DNA of 64,000 nucleotides. It comes from Hetaerina americana (lineage: Eukaryota; Arthropoda; Insecta; Odonata; Calopterygidae). The stretch spans positions 40,052,738 through 40,116,737 of the forward strand of contig JAKTNV010000005.1 of assembly GCA_022747635.1 (NCBI GenBank). Reading direction: 5' to 3'. Position numbers and translations under genes: made by a program. Shown here piece by piece: positions 59,040 to 64,000 of this stretch (position 1 is the stretch's first letter; each line of letters begins with the position of its first letter). The notes under the pieces are model-generated. The model worked only from the letters and a program-made list of their open reading frames with translations. It did no database searches and was not told the DNA's origin.

Positions 59040-61440
59040 GAAATGTTATACTTAATTATTAATATACTTAAAAGAGGCACTATGTTGGGTACCATGCGCG
59101 GAGCGAAGGTTTAATTTCAGATCCAAACTCTTGGAATAAATTGGAACCAGGACTCTTTTGAGATGAAGCTGAATATGTATCACATGTATTAATTAGCCCC
59201 ATCGTACTGCAGTTGGAGAGATAATTAAACTATGATTAGAGAGATCACGCGTAGAATAGACAGATCTCATTGAGGCATTTTTGCCGCAAACGATAAGGGA
59301 TGAGAAGAACTACGAACGACCACGGTAGGGTAAGTCAATTTTATTCTAAGTGACCCAGTACTTTACCATTATTTTATCTCTTTCGTATTTTTCTATCCTT
59401 TTTGCTACTCGGAGCGCGTCTCGCATGCGTACATGAGTATTTTACCATTGGATACCGTATTACAGGTAGCTTTTTAAAACTATTATTTCTATTTCACATA
59501 AACATTGAGCAATTAACAATTAAGCAGCACTTAACTGTGACGTCACCTGGTGTGGAATCTTCTCCCGCCGCACACTGTAGGAGTGGGTTGCTAGGTATCA
59601 AGTAAAGGTAGATAATCGTCACCTTCCAACTTCATCACATAAAAATGCACAATAAACTCATTATTGCCCTTTTTGCCTCCATAAATACGACTCCATTTTT
59701 ATCATTACTCTGCTTTAAACTTGATATGACGCTTAAAGCAGACCGAAGCAGACAAACATGACTTAGGGCAGGAAGTCAATATTATCATTATCAATGGTAA
59801 AGATTGCTCAGAAACCAGTAAAAATTTGAGTTTTACTGCTGGTAGAAGTCGTTACCGAAAATGTAATCGGTAGGAATTGAGTTATTGGTTAGAGAAGCTA
59901 TCATATCATTGTGAGAATAAATCGACGCAAAGGTACGGGCAGTTTATGGGGCTCGCCTGCCAAAGTTTTCAATAGTGATAAGAAGATGATTCGATGCAGT
60001 GGCCCGTTGAAAAATGGTATGGTGACATGAATATTGTCAGTAAAATGCTCTCAGACATCAATGAAAATAAGAACTAACTCGACATTTAAATAATTGGAAA
60101 AACTGATAGAGGATAGATTTAATTCTGAGCTCCCAGAAATTATTTTAGCAAACTGGCAGAATGTAAGGGAAAACCCTATGACCCTAATTTCTCCATCAAC
60201 TGGTACATGATATAATCTTGTTTAATTATTCCCGACCAAACTTAGGAAGGGCTGATCGTGTAACGAACGTAAGTGAGAGAAAGAGATGCCAGACACAATG
60301 GGTTCGGAGATTAGTTTTTTCGCGATAAAAATATCCCCTTATTACTAATGCGGATTTGAAAAAAATCCATTTCCATCCCTCGCCATTAATGCAAGCAGTC
60401 CTGATGTATATCACTGGATTACCCGGTAGGCATTAGGAGCAGCTGGACTTTATGGGGTGGTGTGTCATGATTTTCGATAGAGATGAATAGAGTCAGGGTT
60501 TTTAAAATAAAAATTGCGGAAGGAAACCTAGAAAAGAATAAAACGTCATATATATTTCTCGTCGAAAATGATCTGATATCAGTAGGAAGGAGTCAAGGGG
60601 TGCCCACGAACCGTAATCGAAATCCAATATCTACTTTCGTTCCGTTTTCATTTCGGCTGAATAAGGGAAGTCGAACAGACACGTATATTATCGGCGATAT
60701 CACCAAACGCTGGGCTCGTGGAATGTTTTATAATAGCTATGAGCACATCATTCAAATACCTACTATTCACAGACCATTAAACGGAACAAAAAAGTGGCTT
60801 TTTTGCATTGAAAATAAAACATATGGCATTTGCTGAATTCATAAATCCTGAAAATTTGTGAGAAAATTGATGATCTACTAAAAATCACGAACGAATAAAT
60901 TTTATAGGCGTAAGAGTCGCTCTGTTTCCCAAAATTTCGCGGTATCATATCATTTTCAGCAACGAAATTTTGCTATTTCCTTTCCCTCGGATGCGCTTCG
61001 TTCCACAAAAAATTTGGCACATAATAAACCAACACGGATCATTTCTTAAATTCACTAACATATTAATTTTCATGTGAATGCGTTGTGGATCCCAAAGGTG
61101 CGGACAGGCTTAATTTACCTTTTGAAGTCCAACTCTTCAATCAAGGAAAGCGTAATAATTCAAAATGAAATTATAACCGAAACAGTATCATTCCAATATC
61201 TTACCATAATCAGTAAACGCGCTCACGTGAAAGAGCAATGCATTAGCATGTTCATACCGGCAAGTGAGTTCTGGTATCGGTGGTTTTGCCTTTACTGAAG
61301 GCAACAACTGCCAGTAAATGGAACCTAGAGGATGGTCATAGGCACCCAATTGCAAGTGTACAAGGGCTAGAAATAACTGCGAAACAAGGAATAACTATTG
61401 ATTTCAAGTTTTCAATGACTAGAGGGAATTAAATTGAAAT
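59040..61440. other. AT-rich intergenic DNA
   Basis: A 117-codon frame (60483-60836, plus) is unrecognised. No element found between the two foldback repeats. Confidence 0.4.
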
Positions 61441-61645
61441 TATTGAAATTAAATTTAAAATACTTCGCCTTTCCACATAAATAACTTTTATTACGACCTA
61501 GGTTTCGTTATGGTATAACATCATCAGGTACCATAACGAAACCTAGGTCGCAATAAAAGTGGTTTATGTGGAAAGGCGAAGTATTTTAAATTTAATTTCA
61601 ATATGAAGAATTTCCACCAAGTGACGCCAGACACTGTTTCATTTG
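61441..61645. mobile_element. Foldback element (family F1, copy 2)
   Basis: Arms 61441-61514 and 61530-61603 (74 bp, about three mismatches) around ataacatcatcaggt. On the minus strand the centre reads CTGATGA-T, stem II gttat-acc-ataac, GAAA, CCTAGGTCG, the same order as at 45,285 and 58,962. The right flank (61,604-61,640) continues the unit and matches, inverted, the left flank of copy 1 at 46,580-46,619. Confidence 0.88.
61486..61529 (-). ncRNA. Hammerhead-ribozyme-like core (candidate, minus strand)
   Basis: Minus strand: CTGATGA (61521-61527), one extra T, a 5-bp stem II (gttat/ataac, loop acc), GAAA, then CCTAGGTC giving a short stem III (ACC/GGT) and GTC as cleavage triplet. Three bases before the core (tac) can pair with GTA after GTC to start stem I. 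It is the most complete example in the window, but it has the same extra T. Confidence 0.42.
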
Positions 61646-63165
61646 ACTAGAGGGAAAATCAGAATCAAATGAATAATACATATATCTTCAACCATCCTGA
61701 AGCCATACTTTCTCACGTCTAAATTTAATATTTTTCAGGTTTATTGAGATCTACGCAGAATAACATTTCAAATCAACATCGCACGGGACATAGACAAAAC
61801 TTATATAATTTTAAAACGTTGTACTCCACAGCACAGTCATAGTTTTAAGTGACGACGGATTGAACCATTCGCAGTTTTTCAATCAAGAGTGAAAATGAAA
61901 ATAGCTACGAAGAACGTGGCGTAGAACGACAAAATAGGTATACAGGCTAAATGATATTCACCTGATTTTAGAAGTAAAAATACATTTTACTTGAGCAAAA
62001 AAAGAGGTGAGAACTTAAGCATAGAGGGAAGGTCTTCATCCTTCTTCCTGCTGGTTACCAAGGGAAAAACATGTCTCTAAATGAAAAAGGACCTTCACGC
62101 TAGACCGAGGAAAAACCCTGGAGACCATAAAGTTGAAGAGGGTCCCCGAAGGACGAAGCTGAGGATGGGGGAGCAAGTTAAGGTGAGGTATTTCATGGGC
62201 GGGCAACGAGCCGTCTTTGACGCGGACAACACCTTTCATTCCCCGACAAGAATCTCCCAGTGCACCTTCCCTCAGAACGGAGAATCACATAAAATTCCTT
62301 GCTTCCTCTCGAGGTCGACCACGCGCGTGAACCCCAGCGCAGGGAACCTCCAACCCACAATCCTGCCCGCCCCAGGGTGAGGAAAAAGGAGAGAGACCTT
62401 CACGGGTCTTACCGTCTTGCCTTGCCTCGAGATCGTATTCTCATTACGTACCATTTCGTTTGAAAGGCGCCGTAGCGTCCAACGGGACGGAAAGAGGCAA
62501 GAGGGATGATGAAAGAATGGAGAGAGTCCCGAGGGAAGACGATGGGTGCGCACGGTGAAATGGACGCGGATATTACGGGACGGAGCCCTCACTCCGCGCT
62601 CCTCTTCTTGAACGGGCGTAGCGCACGACCTGGCCAGGAGTTTCTATAGAGAGTCCCCTCAAAAGGAATGCGAATTTTGGAGAGAGAGTTGGAACGTGGG
62701 TGGGTGGAGATCTCTAGGCATTATTCGACAAAGAAACACGACCGCCCCGTGGCGCGGCGCGTGCACCGACGAGCGCTCTCGAGAAAAATATGACTTGGGC
62801 AATTTCCGTCAAGAGAGAAACCCGTCTTTTGACTGGAGGACCACCGTGTGCAACTGGAGGTGGAGGGAGACCTACGAGGGATCGATTCTGAAAGCTATTT
62901 CGATTCATTCGATCATTTTTGATTCCCCTTTTGCAACACTAGACCCAATACTTAGTTCCAAGTGACGGCGAAGGAAGTGATGAGTTTTGATGATAAACAG
63001 TAACTTTCACACCCCTATTGCACTCGGTGAGTACACATTTTTTTCATCAATTATCAACTGAGTGAATTCCGGATTTTCTGGGCTATTACCATTATTGGAG
63101 GTGATTAATTTAAATTAAGTGAACAAACAAGACAAGAACCACCCCCCCCCTCTAATGCCTGAGCA
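61646..63165. other. Intergenic DNA with GC-rich island (62,030-62,960)
   Basis: The island has frames of 99 (plus) and 106 (minus) codons at 62,080-62,590, none recognisable, and is CpG-containing. It ends in AT-rich DNA with a C run at 63,143-63,151. Confidence 0.35.
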
Positions 63166-63169
63166 ATTT

Positions 63170-63895
63170 CTGTCATGAGGGTGAGTCCCAAGTTCGCTTC
63201 ATCTTTAAGATTGGTTCACTGCATCCGTTCACTTTTCTCTATCTCTCAGTTTCATTTCTTGGATGCCTGTATTTTCTTCATGTCTGTGTGAGTTTTTTTA
63301 TTCCATCACCCGTGTATGCTGGTCTCATTTACTCCTATTTTTCTGTCGCGGTGAATTGTTCACTCGCTCGATTTCCCTCCATTATCTTTGGGTTCTTTCT
63401 GGGTTCCTGTACCACTCTCTCCATCTTCTAGCATCGCCATCGGCTGTCATGCCAAGTTGTGATCGCTATTGACATCTGCGTAGGGGTAGCTCTTCACCTG
63501 GTTCTTTTATCTTGTTCAGACTAGGATGTAGTTGATTTAGTATATTTCCCTGTCTCCCGGCATCTTCCATGTGTACCATGTTCTCCTATTTTGTTCAAAG
63601 AGGGTGTTCACCCCTACAATTTTTCTCGTTGCAGAATTCTATTAGTATTACTTCCGCGGCATTTCGTTTTCCCATTCCGAACTGTTCCACGCTGCTTCCC
63701 TCTCGACCCTCTCCGATGACAGCGTTTCAGTTCCTCATCACTATTAGATTTTCTTTCTCTTTTGCCGTCCCTTGGACTTATTCCAGTTTTTCGTGCACTT
63801 TTCTATTTCCCCTACTGGATGTTGGCATATACACCTGCACTATAACTGTGTCGTCTGCACGCTCTCCCTGTTAAATTTTCCATCAGGGTCCTCTC
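63170..63895 (-). mobile_element. LINE AP-endonuclease region relic (minus strand)
   Basis: Minus-strand blocks, over shifting frames: TVIVQVYMPTSS (about 63,850-63,810), LIVMRN*NAVIGEGREG (about 63,755-63,700, the GDWNA block with D changed and W now a stop), FGMGKRNAAEVILIEFC, RRTWYTWKMPGDR, KSYPYADVNSDHNLA (the SDHN catalytic block, about 63,480-63,440), then a basic linker. It belongs to an EN-type LINE like that at 42,715, but differs from it in the overlapping EN segment. Broken and without its reverse transcriptase in the window. Plus-strand frames here are shadows. Confidence 0.75.
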
Positions 63896-64000
63896 ATTGC
63901 ATTGCCAACATGATTGTGGCACGAGCATATCACCCTATATCCGACGTTCCAGAATCTGCGGCACCGTCTTATTTAAATCTCGCTCACTCCCATGATAACT

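Noticed and set aside
60483..60836. 117-codon open frame in AT-rich DNA
   Set aside because: More notable than those in GC-rich islands, but a few frames of this size are expected by chance in 64 kb over six frames; no domain seen.
1..64000. CRISPR array, bacterial operon or prophage
   Set aside because: No regularly spaced direct repeats and no dense coding; the sequence is clearly eukaryotic and repeat-rich.

Overview
The window looks like non-coding, repeat-rich nuclear DNA from an arthropod, most likely an insect. This is inferred from the mobile elements: RTE-like non-LTR retrotransposons with an AP-endonuclease plus reverse transcriptase layout, mariner elements flanked by TA, tRNA-derived SINEs, long (TA)n microsatellites, and AT-rich DNA alternating with GC-rich islands. 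There are no operons, no dense same-strand ORFs and no bacterial-style genes. I recognise no host protein-coding gene, rRNA, functional tRNA or CRISPR array. Species cannot be read from the sequence.

Layout. 1-735 is the 3' end of a well-preserved LINE, entering from outside the window and followed by poly(A)/(AT)n. 2.1-2.8 kb holds a decayed hammerhead-like terminal module and a minus-strand LINE tail. 2.8-23.7 kb is a long mosaic of AT-rich DNA and GC-rich, strand-asymmetric islands, with one degenerate foldback (22.6 kb). 23.8-29.9 kb holds three LINE relics of different age, plus a tail-to-tail LINE 3' end. 32.9-38.0 kb is a mariner cluster: two nearly identical 753-bp internally deleted copies with perfect 33-bp terminal inverted repeats, an unrelated deleted mariner between them, and a 3' remnant of that second lineage. 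42.3-43.7 kb holds a tRNA-derived SINE, a (TA)n tract and the 5' part of a LINE that lacks its 3' part. 45.2-46.8 kb and 58.9-61.7 kb hold inverted-repeat elements with a hammerhead-ribozyme-like core. 48.6-49.2 kb and 54.0-55.6 kb are decayed LINEs, the second interrupted by a SINE with a 10-bp target-site duplication. 63.2-63.9 kb is a minus-strand LINE endonuclease relic.

How parts relate. The LINE copies supply EN/RT machinery in principle, but every copy seen is truncated or broken; only the one at the left edge keeps an uninterrupted frame. The SINEs would depend on such a LINE in trans. The two mini-mariners keep the TIRs and the DNA-binding N-terminus of the transposase but lack the catalytic core, so they must have been moved by a full-length relative elsewhere. 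The most interesting signals are this twin mini-mariner with a stand-alone DNA-binding ORF, a perfect 80-bp-arm hairpin at 58,875-59,039, and a recurring CTGATGA...GAAA...GTC module at several dispersed loci that resembles the hammerhead ribozymes known from Penelope-like and related retroelements.
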